DNA of 64,000 nt from G963422705 sp963422705 (GTDB lineage Bacteria > Poribacteria > WGA-4E > WGA-3G), in assembly GCA_963422705.1 (NCBI GenBank), contig OY730443.1, positions 2,542,001 to 2,606,000 of the forward strand, written 5' to 3'. A model generated the notes under the pieces. That model did no database searches. It was not told the origin of the DNA and saw nothing but the letters and a program-made list of their open reading frames with translations. Positions 52,095-61,307 of the stretch are shown piece by piece (the stretch's first letter is position 1; the number at the start of each line of letters is the position of its first letter). The position numbers were made by a program, and so were the translations under genes.

Positions 52095-55000
52095 ATGAAC
52101 CGTATGACATCCATTGTCGGCATTGTCTGCGTGCTAATCGTTTTCGGATTCAGTGCTGCGGCTGCCGAAGAACGTATCGCAGAACAGGCGTATCAGGTTT
52201 TCCAGGCCCACTGTATGACATGTCACGGTGAGCAAGGCACGTTTAAAGAGACGTTGCGGGTGGAGCGTGCATCGCTGATTGAAAGCGGGACGGTGATTCC
52301 GGGCAATCCGCTGGGTTCCGAGTTCTATCGTCGGCTGACCGAAAACACAGTCGTCAAACCGCAGATGCCGTTAGGCACGCCTCCGCTTTCAGCTGCGGCG
52401 ATAGATACGGTTGAGCGTTGGATTTTAGCGGGTGCCCCAGATTGGGATGTCTCGCGCGACGTTAACTTCATTCCGCACGAAGCGATGCTGAAACAGCTGT
52501 CAGCGCATCTTTTGACGTTGTCTGCCTTTGACCGCCCTTTTGCGCGTTATTTTACGATGACGCATCTCTATAATGCCGGTGAAAGCCCTGAAACCCTACA
52601 CCTCTATCGGACGGCACTCTCGAAGCTCGTCAATAGCCTCTCGTGGGGTTCTGAAGTCATCAATCCGCAACCGATAGATGAATTGGAAATCCTTTTCTAC
52701 ATTGATCTTCGTCAATACGAATGGGACATCCGCGGCGACGCTTGGGGACAGATTGAGGCTGTCTATCCGTATACCATTGAATATGATGTGGAGGAGGATC
52801 CGGTAACTTTTTTATACCTCTCGTCCCTGCGTGAAGGTACCGACAGCGCGGTGCCATTTGTTCATGTGGACTGGTTTCTGGCGACAGCGGCGCTACCGCC
52901 ACTGTATCACGACATCCTCGATCTCCCGGAAACCGCTCGTCAATTGGAAACCGCCTTGGATGTCAACGTCAAAAGAAATCTTCAGAACGCGCCGGGTTTG
53001 CGCGTCTGGCGTGCGGGTTTCAACGATTCGGGTGTCTCAAGTCACAACCGCGTCGTTGAACGGCATACATCTCGCTATGGCGCGTATTGGAAGTCCTACG
53101 ACTTCGCAGGCAGTTCTGAACAGCGGAACATCTATAGAAATCCACTATCGTTTCAACCCGATGGCGGTGAGGTTATCTTTCACTTGCCAAACGGGTTGCA
53201 GGCGTACCTCATCGTTGATGCCGACGGGCAGCGCATAGATGTCGCGCCGACGGGCATTGTTTCAAATCCACAAGCGTCTGACCCCGCGGTGTATAATGGA
53301 CTGTCATGTATTGGGTGCCACACTGAAGGCATGAAACCCTTTACAGATACCGTGCGTGCAGCGATTCTCTCCGAGAAGAATCCGGCTTACGACAAAGCGC
53401 AGGCCCTACGCCTGTACGTCGAAAAAACGCAGATCGAGCCGTGGGTGGAGAAGGACGCACAACAGTTCCGAAATGCGCTTGAAGCGACCGGTACGTTATT
53501 TGGTGGACTTGTCGAGCCGGTGTCTTTCGCTCATGAAGCCTTCATCGGTCCGGTGTCAGCCGCCGATGCAGCTGCAGCTGTCGGGTTAGAGACCGAGACC
53601 TTCCTCACCGAGATTCGCGAGAAATCGAGTCTACAAAGCCTCGGACTGCTTGCCCTTGCTGCCGACGGTGGCAACGTCAAACGCGATGTTTGGACAACGA
53701 ACTTTCAGCAAGTCGTCACGGCGCTGAAGACGGAGGATGTCGTCCCGGCGCCAAGAACGCCAACGCGAGTCCCATCGGATACCGTTGCCATCCCGGATCC
53801 GAACCTCCGCGCCGTCATCGCTGCGATACTCGGCAAAGCAGAAAGGGAAGCGATTACGGCAGAAGATATGTTACGCCTGACGCGAATTGAAGCCGATGAT
53901 GCCGGCATTCACAACTTAACAGGACTTGAAGCTGCGACGCGGCTCGAACGCATTGAATTGCGGCGGAATTCCATCTCCGATTTATCGCCACTGAGAAACT
54001 TAACCCGCCTGAATAACATCAAGCTCCGCGGGAATAAAATCACCAATGTCGCGCCACTCGCAGGATTGGTCAATGTAGACTGGTTGGGACTTGAAGAAAA
54101 TCAGATCACCGACTTCTCACCGCTCAAGGGGCTCATCAAGTTGAAAGGGATTGGGCTCGCCGGGAATCCGGTATCGGATATATCTGCTCTTTCAAGCCTG
54201 AGAAGTCTCGAAGGAATCAACGCCGATGATACCGCTATTTCTGACTTCTCTCCTTTGGCAAATTTACCCCGACTCCGATGGCTCGAATATGAGGGCGATC
54301 AGTCCGTCTCGAAACTGCCGTCTCTGAAAGGTTTAAAACGTTTGAGAACCCTCAAAATCGCTCATTGTCGTATTTCAGATATTTCGCAACTCGCTGGGTT
54401 GACACAACTACAAGCGCTAAGGTTGTATGATAACTTCATACAAGATGTCTCGCCATTGGCAGCCCTGAAGGCGTTGGAAGATCTGAATCTCGGTGAGAAC
54501 CTCATCTCCGATCTCTCGCCCCTGGCGAAGTTAACAAAGTTGAAAAAGCTATATCTTGGCGACAACCGTATCTCGGATGTCTCGCCCCTGGCGGGGCTAA
54601 CACAGCTGGAAGAGCTGCACCTTCAATACAACGCAATATCAGATTTTTCGCCGATAGAAGGATTATCCGTGCAGATAAATATTAAGGCGCACGGCAATCC
54701 GGGTACTTTCGTAAAAGGCGGTCCGAAGATCGTAGGACCGTGGTTGTGGGTATTGCTCCCAGGGGCAACGTACGAAAGTTTCCGTAGTACAGATTTGCTG
54801 GCAAAAGCAAGTGGCGGTAAGGTAAAAGAATTAGGAATTGCTGCCAATGGAGCAATAGAGGGGCAAGCTGTTGGTGACAGTGTCTGGACTCCCCATAGCA
54901 TTTCCTCCACGGGTGGAAATAACATCAATGAAATGCTGAACGCTCTTGGTATGTCAAAGGACACTGACAGTGACAACGTGGTTTATGGTTCAATCTCCTT

Positions 55001-56300
55001 AGAGTCCCCTCGGGAACAACGGACAAAGATGTTCGTCGGAAGCGATGATAATCACAAGGTCTGGCTCAATGGCAAATTAGTTAACGAGAAACTTGATAGG
55101 GATTGGGCAACCGATTATCAGCAATCCTTCCCTGTCACGCTAAAACAAGGGGAAAATGTCCTATTGGTTGCTGTTCATGATCGGGGTGGAGATTGGTGCG
55201 GTCATTTTGGTTTTTCGCCTGATGCGGAATACACAGTGCTTCTCCCCGTTCCGAACTTCTCTTTTTCTACAGATGCGCCACCGCTGGATGTTGGCAATAC
55301 CTTCGAGGTGGTTCTCAAGGCAACAAACCTCACCGATCTCGCGGGATGGCAAGGGGACCTGGTCTTTGATCCTGCTGTGCTGAAAGTCAACAGCGCGTTC
55401 TATGAAAATTTTCTCAAGCAGGGGGGTGGCAGCACCCACATTTTCACAGGCGAGATTGATAACGCAAGGGGGCGCATCAACGGTTTAGGGGTCGCGCGCA
55501 TCTCTGAAGGTGGCGTATCGGGTGAAGGGACACTTTTATCCGTCAGCTTCACGGCGAAGGCCGCGGGTGAAACCCGGATTTCGATGAGCAACTTCAAAGC
55601 CGGTTCGAGTGCAGGTGAAACTATCTCTGTCCCGCCGATAGAAATTTTCATTATTCTCGGCGGGGACGCACCGGCAGCCCCGGCGTGGGATGTCAATGAA
55701 GATGGCATCACCGATGCAGTAGATCTCCAATTGGTCGTCGCATCACTCGGCGAAACCGCGCCCGTCAACCCACGCACGGATGTCAACGGTGATGGGGTTG
55801 TTGACGCGAAAGACCTCACAATTGTCTCTGAACACCTCGGTGAAGGCACAGCGCCAGCAGCACCGCCCTCTATTGCGCACCGCCTCGGGCTAAGACCCGA
55901 AACGGTTGAACACGCACTCGACGTCTTGCGTGCAGCAGAGAACGGCACGTTGACATTCCGTCGCGGCATCGCGAATCTCCAACGCCTTTTGGCAACTTTC
56001 ATCCCAGAGGAGACGGCTTTACTCGCGAACTATCCCAACCCATTCAACCCGGAGACGTGGATACCGTATCAACTCGCTGAAGCCGCAGATGTGGCGGTGC
56101 ATATCTACACAGTAGAGGGGCGCTTGGTTCGGATATTAGATGTCGGACACCAACCCGCGGGGCTCTATGCTTATCGGAGTCGGGCGGCGTATTGGGACGG
56201 TAGAAATATGAGCGGTGAACCTGTTGCGTCGGGTGTCTATTTCTATACGCTGAGCGCTGGCGATTTTACTGCGACACGAAAGATGTTAATAAAGAAATAA
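52095..56300 (+). CDS. secreted heme-c/LRR/cohesin/dockerin multidomain protein
   Basis: 1401 residues; AAGGGAG six bases before the ATG. Signal peptide 1-24. Residues 30-115 are a cytochrome-c-like region with heme motif CMTCH (40-44), as in planctomycete-type PSCyt1 domains. A second motif, CIGCH, lies at 405-409. LRR region at about 563-865: cap IPDPNLRAVIAAILGK, then repeats of type LxLxxNxISDxSPLxxLxxL. Then a WLNG-containing lectin/PA14-like domain (870-1050; VGSDDNHKVWLNGKLVNEKL), a cohesin-like domain (1054-1190; GWQGDLVFDPAVLKVN), a type I dockerin (1196-1255; two Asp-rich loops, DVNEDGITDAVDLQLV and DVNGDGVVDAKDLTIV), and a C-terminal tail NYPNPFNPETWIPYQLA ... GVYFYTLSAGDFTATRKM. 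It probably reaches the outer face via this tail. Confidence 0.88.
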   Translation: MNRMTSIVGIVCVLIVFGFSAAAAEERIAEQAYQVFQAHCMTCHGEQGTFKETLRVERASLIESGTVIPGNPLGSEFYRRLTENTVVKPQMPLGTPPLSAAAIDTVERWILAGAPDWDVSRDVNFIPHEAMLKQLSAHLLTLSAFDRPFARYFTMTHLYNAGESPETLHLYRTALSKLVNSLSWGSEVINPQPIDELEILFYIDLRQYEWDIRGDAWGQIEAVYPYTIEYDVEEDPVTFLYLSSLREGTDSAVPFVHVDWFLATAALPPLYHDILDLPETARQLETALDVNVKRNLQNAPGLRVWRAGFNDSGVSSHNRVVERHTSRYGAYWKSYDFAGSSEQRNIYRNPLSFQPDGGEVIFHLPNGLQAYLIVDADGQRIDVAPTGIVSNPQASDPAVYNGLSCIGCHTEGMKPFTDTVRAAILSEKNPAYDKAQALRLYVEKTQIEPWVEKDAQQFRNALEATGTLFGGLVEPVSFAHEAFIGPVSAADAAAAVGLETETFLTEIREKSSLQSLGLLALAADGGNVKRDVWTTNFQQVVTALKTEDVVPAPRTPTRVPSDTVAIPDPNLRAVIAAILGKAEREAITAEDMLRLTRIEADDAGIHNLTGLEAATRLERIELRRNSISDLSPLRNLTRLNNIKLRGNKITNVAPLAGLVNVDWLGLEENQITDFSPLKGLIKLKGIGLAGNPVSDISALSSLRSLEGINADDTAISDFSPLANLPRLRWLEYEGDQSVSKLPSLKGLKRLRTLKIAHCRISDISQLAGLTQLQALRLYDNFIQDVSPLAALKALEDLNLGENLISDLSPLAKLTKLKKLYLGDNRISDVSPLAGLTQLEELHLQYNAISDFSPIEGLSVQINIKAHGNPGTFVKGGPKIVGPWLWVLLPGATYESFRSTDLLAKASGGKVKELGIAANGAIEGQAVGDSVWTPHSISSTGGNNINEMLNALGMSKDTDSDNVVYGSISLESPREQRTKMFVGSDDNHKVWLNGKLVNEKLDRDWATDYQQSFPVTLKQGENVLLVAVHDRGGDWCGHFGFSPDAEYTVLLPVPNFSFSTDAPPLDVGNTFEVVLKATNLTDLAGWQGDLVFDPAVLKVNSAFYENFLKQGGGSTHIFTGEIDNARGRINGLGVARISEGGVSGEGTLLSVSFTAKAAGETRISMSNFKAGSSAGETISVPPIEIFIILGGDAPAAPAWDVNEDGITDAVDLQLVVASLGETAPVNPRTDVNGDGVVDAKDLTIVSEHLGEGTAPAAPPSIAHRLGLRPETVEHALDVLRAAENGTLTFRRGIANLQRLLATFIPEETALLANYPNPFNPETWIPYQLAEAADVAVHIYTVEGRLVRILDVGHQPAGLYAYRSRAAYWDGRNMSGEPVASGVYFYTLSAGDFTATRKMLIKK

Positions 56301-56314
56301 GGAGATAAAACAGA

Positions 56315-58585
56315 ATGCAACTACAGAAAAATCGATATATTTCAATGGCGTTGCTCATGTGCGCTGCGCTCTTGTTCTCTCTGCCACGGGCAACCGAGGC
56401 GCAAACGGTGAACATTCCAGATAATAACCTACGCGCCGCCATCAATGAGGCACTCGGTAAAGCAGCGAATGCCCGGATAACGCTCGATGAGATGAAGACG
56501 TTGACCCGCTTAGATGCCAATAACAGGCGTATTGACAATTTAACAGGATTTGAAACGGCAATAAATCTTCAGGAACTCAAACTCCACCACAATTTGATTG
56601 CCGACATCTCGCCATTGGCAGCATTGATTCAATTGCACTACATTGAATTGACGGATAACGCCATCTCCGATATATCGCCACTTGAAGGTCTCATTAACTT
56701 AGAGAACGTAAAGATTGGGCGTAACCTTATCTCCGATATATCATCCCTTGAAGGGCTCATCAACTTGCGCTCGATCAGTTGTTCAAATAATGTTATAGAC
56801 GATTGGGCGCCACTATCTGGGCTGGTGAAACTTGAGAAGATTCATATGAGCGACAATCCTGCGGCGGATCTCTCGCCCTTGAGAGGGCACCCGAGCCTGA
56901 GGTACTTTCATTCTTGGGGCACACCGATATTAGACCTCGCGCCTTTGACGGAATCCCCTCTACTGCGGGAGATCAGCATCTGTGGTGGCGAAATATCGGA
57001 TATATCGTCTTTAGAGGGGTTAACAAGTTTGAAAGAACTCTATCTCCCCGGCAATAAAGTCACCGACATCTCTGCGGTGGCAAGTTTAACGGGGTTGACA
57101 CGCCTGAGTCTTGAGAATAACGACATATCAGATATATCGCCGCTTGCGGAATTAAACGGGTTGAGCTGGATTGACCTGAACGACAATGCGATTTCGGATG
57201 TCCCGCCGTTATCTGCGTTATCGAACTTAACGTGGATAGACTTGAGTCAGAATCGGATTACGGATGTCTCGTCGCTGGTCTCATTGCGCAACTTGGCATG
57301 GATGGGACTCACGGAGAATCCGATTGCAGATGTTTCGAGTTTAGACTTATTCTCACAAAAAACCTCTATCTCGCACTCAGACTTCGTGAACTCTGCATTC
57401 CCAGAAGCCGGTCCGAAAATTACAGGACCTTGGTTATGGGTAATCGTGCCGGGATATCTGATTAATGAAACAGATTTGCTGGCGAAAGCAAGTAAGGGAA
57501 AAATCACGGAGGTGAAAGTCGCGACATTTGGGGCGACTGAAGGGAAGTCTGTAGGGAGTAGTATCTGGGAGGCACACAGACTCGCACCGACAGGCGGCGA
57601 TAACATCAATGAGATGACAGACGCACTCGGCTGGGGCTCGGGTTCTGCAATATATGAACATGTCGTTTATGGTTCAGTGACGTTGAATGCCCCGCGTGAA
57701 CAAGACACAACGATGCTTGCCGGTTCCGATGATGAGGTCAGGGTGTGGCTTAACGGTGAATTGGTTCACGACAACCCTGTGCTTCGGGGTGCCGGTGATT
57801 ACCAAGATGCCTTCCCTGTCACGCTGAAAAAAGGCGTGAATGTGTTGTTGGTAGCGGTTTCCAATCGCGGACATGGCGCGTTTTCCGGGTTCTTTGGGTT
57901 TGCAAAGGGTACCGACTACACCGTGAATCCGACGGATCAAAAGATTGTCGTCAAAGTCCCGGCATGGGATGTCAATAAAGATGGTGAGATTAGCATTCTT
58001 GATCTGATTCTCGTCGGACAAGCTCTGGGAAAAGCAAAACCGACAAACGCTCGAACAGACGTTAATGGCGATGGAAGCGTCAATATCTCTGACATCGTCG
58101 TTGTCGCGCAACATCTCGGTGAACTCAGCGGTATTGCGGCTGCACCCGCTATTCTCGCACGCCGCAGCATCGGATTAGACAGGGCAATCGTGCAGGCGTG
58201 GATAGCACAAGCACAGGTTGAGAACGATGGTTCGCTTGCTTTCGAGCGAGGTATTGCAAACCTCCAACGGCTTCTGGCGGTGTTGACACCAGAGAAAACA
58301 GGATTGCTTGCGAACTACCCGAATCCGTTTAACCCTGAGACGTGGATACCTTACCAACTCGCTAGCTCCGCCACAGTGACTTTGCATATCTATGCGGTGA
58401 ACGGTGCATTGGTACGGATGCTGGATTTAGGGCTTCAGCCAGCAGGTTTCTATCACCAACGTAGCCGTGCAGCGTATTGGGACGGACGCAATCAACTCGG
58501 TGAACCTGTCGCGAGCGGTGTTTATTTTTATACGTTGACGGCAGGTGAATTCACGGCAACCCGAAAACTGTTGATACGCAAGTAG
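56315..58585 (+). CDS. secreted LRR/dockerin protein
   Basis: 756 residues. AAGGAG lies about 12 bases before the ATG and the gene follows the previous one by 14 bases, so they form an operon. Signal peptide MALLMCAALLFSLPRATEA; cap TVNIPDNNLRAAINEALGKA; LRRs to about residue 350 (LSSLEGLTSLKELYL-type). Then the same WLNG-type domain as the neighbour (366-545, AGSDDEVRVWLNGELVHDNP), a type I dockerin (548-605, DVNKDGEISILDLILV; DVNGDGSVNISDIVVV) and the same C-terminal tail (NYPNPFNPETWIPYQLA). No cohesin, no heme motifs. The dockerin could bind the cohesin of the neighbouring protein (inference). Surface-located, ligand unknown. Confidence 0.88.
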   Translation: MQLQKNRYISMALLMCAALLFSLPRATEAQTVNIPDNNLRAAINEALGKAANARITLDEMKTLTRLDANNRRIDNLTGFETAINLQELKLHHNLIADISPLAALIQLHYIELTDNAISDISPLEGLINLENVKIGRNLISDISSLEGLINLRSISCSNNVIDDWAPLSGLVKLEKIHMSDNPAADLSPLRGHPSLRYFHSWGTPILDLAPLTESPLLREISICGGEISDISSLEGLTSLKELYLPGNKVTDISAVASLTGLTRLSLENNDISDISPLAELNGLSWIDLNDNAISDVPPLSALSNLTWIDLSQNRITDVSSLVSLRNLAWMGLTENPIADVSSLDLFSQKTSISHSDFVNSAFPEAGPKITGPWLWVIVPGYLINETDLLAKASKGKITEVKVATFGATEGKSVGSSIWEAHRLAPTGGDNINEMTDALGWGSGSAIYEHVVYGSVTLNAPREQDTTMLAGSDDEVRVWLNGELVHDNPVLRGAGDYQDAFPVTLKKGVNVLLVAVSNRGHGAFSGFFGFAKGTDYTVNPTDQKIVVKVPAWDVNKDGEISILDLILVGQALGKAKPTNARTDVNGDGSVNISDIVVVAQHLGELSGIAAAPAILARRSIGLDRAIVQAWIAQAQVENDGSLAFERGIANLQRLLAVLTPEKTGLLANYPNPFNPETWIPYQLASSATVTLHIYAVNGALVRMLDLGLQPAGFYHQRSRAAYWDGRNQLGEPVASGVYFYTLTAGEFTATRKLLIRK

Positions 58586-58629
58586 ATTTTGATACTTATT
58601 ACGTAAAATAACATGAAAGGAGATACCAA

Positions 58630-58716
58630 ATGTCGAAAAAAACGGCGGGGCTGGGAGCCCGCTCACCGACTGTTTTTTTTCCGACCCTTCCTGTTGCTCT
58701 TCGTCTCAATGTCTAA
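58630..58716 (+). CDS. possible 28-residue leader-like frame
   Basis: AAAGGAGATACCAA directly precedes ATG 58630, giving MSKKTAGLGARSPTVFFPTL plus eight more residues. The coding sequence itself contains the terminator hairpin and T-run. Either an attenuator-type leader peptide or the 5' stub of a lost gene. Confidence 0.3.
   Translation: MSKKTAGLGARSPTVFFPTLPVALRLNV
58643..58680 (+). terminator. terminator of the LRR operon
   Basis: GC-rich stem (CGG and CGGGGCT on one side, AGCCCG and CCG on the other, with small bulges) followed by T8 at 58673-58680. A-rich sequence before it makes it usable in both directions. Confidence 0.55.
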
Positions 58717-58767
58717 TCGAACCAGTTTGGGGTGGGTTACATAACTTTAGATTAGACTAGAGTTGGT

Positions 58768-58886
58768 ATGATAAGCGAGCAGAACTTTCAGAGTCGTCAA
58801 AACTCTTGCGAGATAGAACCACCGCCACCCCCGAGGCGGTTAGAGAAACCGCACAGAATGCTTGGCAGGGCGAGAAATCGTTATAA
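58768..58886 (+). pseudogene. decayed coding remnant
   Basis: Two registers join into FRVVKTLAR and DRTTATPEAVRETAQNAWQG then EKSL before TAA at 58884. The protein-like sequence is broken by a two-base loss near 58797. No start codon in frame; family not recognised. Confidence 0.3.
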
Positions 58887-58892
58887 GTTCTA

Positions 58893-59189
58893 TTATCCTT
58901 TTATAATAGAAAGAAGCGCATCAAATTTGTCGGATTTTGAGGTTCGGTTTCTTTTTTCAATACCACACTTCGTGCAGCGGTGGTTTAATATATAATTCCC
59001 CTGTTTTTGAGTAACCTGAATAGGCTCCATTAATCCACTACATTTTTCAGCCCTATCTCCGGGGTTAACATCAACGTGTTGACTCCAAAGGCACTCTGGG
59101 CAGTGGTTAGTGTAGCCGTCTCCGGTGACGGCGGCCTGACAATTCCGGCAGGTAAAATTTTCAATGCGTCTCTGGAATCTCTTTTGCAT
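58893..59189 (-). CDS. RNHCP-domain zinc-binding protein
   Basis: 98 residues from ATG 59189 (an ATG at 59213 is an alternative). The motif series FTCRNCQAAVTGDGYTNHCP, CLWSQHVDVNPGDRAEKC, SGLMEPIQV and HRCTKCGIEKRNR matches the RNHCP family, with eight or more conserved Cys/His as zinc ligands; the signature R is T here (TNHCP). Function of the family is unknown. Isolated on the minus strand. Confidence 0.78.
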   Translation of the reverse strand: MQKRFQRRIENFTCRNCQAAVTGDGYTNHCPECLWSQHVDVNPGDRAEKCSGLMEPIQVTQKQGNYILNHRCTKCGIEKRNRTSKSDKFDALLSIIKG

Positions 59190-59333
59190 CTGATATTTTG
59201 GAAACCTTAGCATTCACAAATAGCGAGCACGAGAATTATTTGTATGGTTGCAAGAGGCGACGCTTTCTATGAAATTGTCAGACGTTGTGTTTCTACGCGA
59301 AAAAAGGACTGTTCCAAGAATGTGTGCCGGTTT

Positions 59334-60569
59334 TTAAAAGCCAGCGCGTATCATAAAGGTTGCATAAATGGCGGATGTGCGCACTAAATCGGGAATGTGG
59401 ACGCGTTCATCTATAGCGTGGCCGTCTTCACCGCGGGGGCCGTAGCCGATGCCCGGTAACCCTGTATTCACAAAGAAATGTAAATCGGTGAATCCTGTTG
59501 TCGGTTTAAAGTGTGGTTGATTAAATCGGACAATGCGTACAGCTTGTGAGAACGCTTGTGCGAACGGGGATGCTGAGTCTATTATGCACGGTTCAATTCT
59601 CAAGATAGGGCGTACCTCTGCTTCCAGATTTGGATAGTATTCACATGCACCAGTAATTGCCTCCCTCAATTCCAATTCAGCATTGTGGAGTGACTCATTC
59701 GGCGTAATTCGCCTGTCGACTGAGAATGTGACTTGTGCAGGAACGGTATTGATTTTATCGCCGGCTGTCCCTTGAAAGTTCCCGCCGATGTTCAACGTCG
59801 GGTAACGTTCAGTGCCGTCATCGAGTGTGAAAGCGCGTTCAGATAATTTAAATCCGCGCTGAAGTCTTTGGAGTGCTATTACGAGCTGTGCGGTTTTCTC
59901 AAAGGCGTTAATCCCTTTGTGAGGTTGTGAACCGTGTGCTGCCTTACCATTGACAGTAATGTCCATCCATAGAACACCGTTGTGCCCGTTGCCGATGTTC
60001 ATTCCGCTGCCCCCTTCACAATTAACGATGTAGTCGGCGCTCACCAATTTGTTTTTGGTGATATAGCCCGCGCCTAAGTCACCGCCCGTCTCTTCATCGC
60101 ATGTGAACGAACATTCAATGTTGAATAGCGGTTTCTCACCTGTCTCTTGAACGGCTTTAAGGGCGAAGAGCAGTGCCGCGATTGCATCCTTCATGTCATC
60201 AGCACCACGCCCGTAAAGCCATTCTCCAACAATATCGCCGCCGAAAGGGTCAAACCGCCAATCTCCTGAGACGGGGACAACATCGTAGTGTGCGTTAAAA
60301 TGAACCGTTTTTTCAGCCCCGACATCCCAGCGCGCAATGAGGTTTAGACGAGGATGGCTCTCTGCGTTTGGGATGAATTGGCTTGCATAATTAAGAGGGA
60401 CTGGAACAATTCGCGTCTCCATTCCGAGTTCCCGACATTTTTCCTCAAGCAAGTCAACAATCTTAGAGTAGTTCTTACCGGGCGGATTAACGGTGGGAAT
60501 TCGAACTAACTCTTGTAGTAATGCACACAGTGCGGTTTCATTCTCCTTAATATAAGTTTGTACGGACAT
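59334..60569 (-). CDS. M20 family metallopeptidase (ArgE/DapE/ACY1-like)
   Basis: 411 residues; AAGGAAT four bases before the ATG. Metal-site motifs: VHFNAHYDVVPVSG (His, Asp), WLYGRGADDMKDAIAALLFA (bridging Asp), FTCDEETGGDLGAGY (catalytic Glu pair), VNCEGGSGMNIG, and the distal His in GPRGEDGHAIDERV. Dimerisation domain at about 195-310. Family knowledge: two zinc ions, hydrolyses N-acyl amino acids or short peptides. Exact substrate uncertain. It follows the cupin gene on the same strand, so it may share the operator-bearing promoter. Confidence 0.88.
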   Translation of the reverse strand: MSVQTYIKENETALCALLQELVRIPTVNPPGKNYSKIVDLLEEKCRELGMETRIVPVPLNYASQFIPNAESHPRLNLIARWDVGAEKTVHFNAHYDVVPVSGDWRFDPFGGDIVGEWLYGRGADDMKDAIAALLFALKAVQETGEKPLFNIECSFTCDEETGGDLGAGYITKNKLVSADYIVNCEGGSGMNIGNGHNGVLWMDITVNGKAAHGSQPHKGINAFEKTAQLVIALQRLQRGFKLSERAFTLDDGTERYPTLNIGGNFQGTAGDKINTVPAQVTFSVDRRITPNESLHNAELELREAITGACEYYPNLEAEVRPILRIEPCIIDSASPFAQAFSQAVRIVRFNQPHFKPTTGFTDLHFFVNTGLPGIGYGPRGEDGHAIDERVHIPDLVRTSAIYATFMIRAGF

Positions 60570-60580
60570 TTGAATTCCTT

Positions 60581-60612
60581 AACTGGTTAATTCGCTAACT
60601 GGTTAATTCGCT
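60581..60612. repeat. tandem 16-bp duplication
   Basis: AACTGGTTAATTCGCT twice in direct succession, the second copy overlapping the stop codon of the cupin gene. Probably slippage. Confidence 0.8.
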
Positions 60613-61016
60613 ACGGCATTATCACTAGGGGATAGGTGTTCCACTGTTTCACCGCTATCTGTAAACGTACGCGTTACGTTCACAGACGCGTACGTCCATA
60701 GGATTTTCATCGGTGCGGCGCTCTCATTCCAAAACCGGTGAGGGATACCGGCGGGAACAAACGTGGTGTCAAACGCCTGCATTGAGAAAACGTCACCATC
60801 AACTTCACAGGTAGCTTCCCCTTCCAGAATCGTGACAGATTCATCACAATTGTGGTAGTGGCGTGCAATGGCGGCGCCGGACTCAAACATCGTCACACCG
60901 TTCGTTAATGAGGTTGAACCAAGCCACTTTCCAGCTAAAGGCACCGTTTTGACACCGGTTCCGCGCTGGATAGGGTTCTCTTTTTCAAAATTGATAACGT
61001 GTGCTTTCGTCTTCAT
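60603..61016 (-). CDS. cupin-domain protein
   Basis: 137 residues. Single cupin barrel: motif 1 GAAIARHYHNCDESVTILEG with two His and a Glu, motif 2 FVPAGIPHRFWNESAAP with the third His, so a metal site is likely. Family knowledge: cupins of this size are sugar isomerases, sensors or dioxygenase-like enzymes; not assignable. Preceded by a near-consensus promoter with paired operators, so it is a regulated gene; M20 peptidase follows 33 bases later. Confidence 0.8.
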   Translation of the reverse strand: MKTKAHVINFEKENPIQRGTGVKTVPLAGKWLGSTSLTNGVTMFESGAAIARHYHNCDESVTILEGEATCEVDGDVFSMQAFDTTFVPAGIPHRFWNESAAPMKILWTYASVNVTRTFTDSGETVEHLSPSDNAVAN

Positions 61017-61050
61017 GTAATTCCACTAAAATGCTGCTAGGCAGAAATTA

Positions 61051-61111
61051 TTTTAATTGAGTATACCCTCAAATTTTAATTGAGTATACCCTCAAATTGA
61101 GAAAATGTCAA
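61051..61111 (-). promoter_or_regulatory. near-consensus promoter with tandem palindromic operators
   Basis: Minus strand: TTGACA (61111-61106), 17-base spacer, TATACT (61088-61083). A 23-bp unit is directly repeated (61051-61073, 61074-61096). Each unit carries the dyad TTGAG-N6-CTCAA: one at 61080-61095 covering the -10 box, the other at 61057-61072 just past the predicted start near 61076. This is a classic repressor-controlled promoter, driving the cupin and probably the M20 peptidase. Confidence 0.75.
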
Positions 61112-61307
61112 CGAATATTAATTTTTTTCTCAGTCATTCAGGTTTCGACACTTTCGTAGATTTGCCGAGGCGGGCAGAATCTGAGCAAAGCGAATCTAAC
61201 GGAAAATGCGGTATTTTCGGATTTCTCGCATTTTTAACAGAAAACAGACTTGATTTTTAGCGCGATATGTGAAAAAATAGGCGGAAATTATCACTAGGCG
61301 GGGCATC

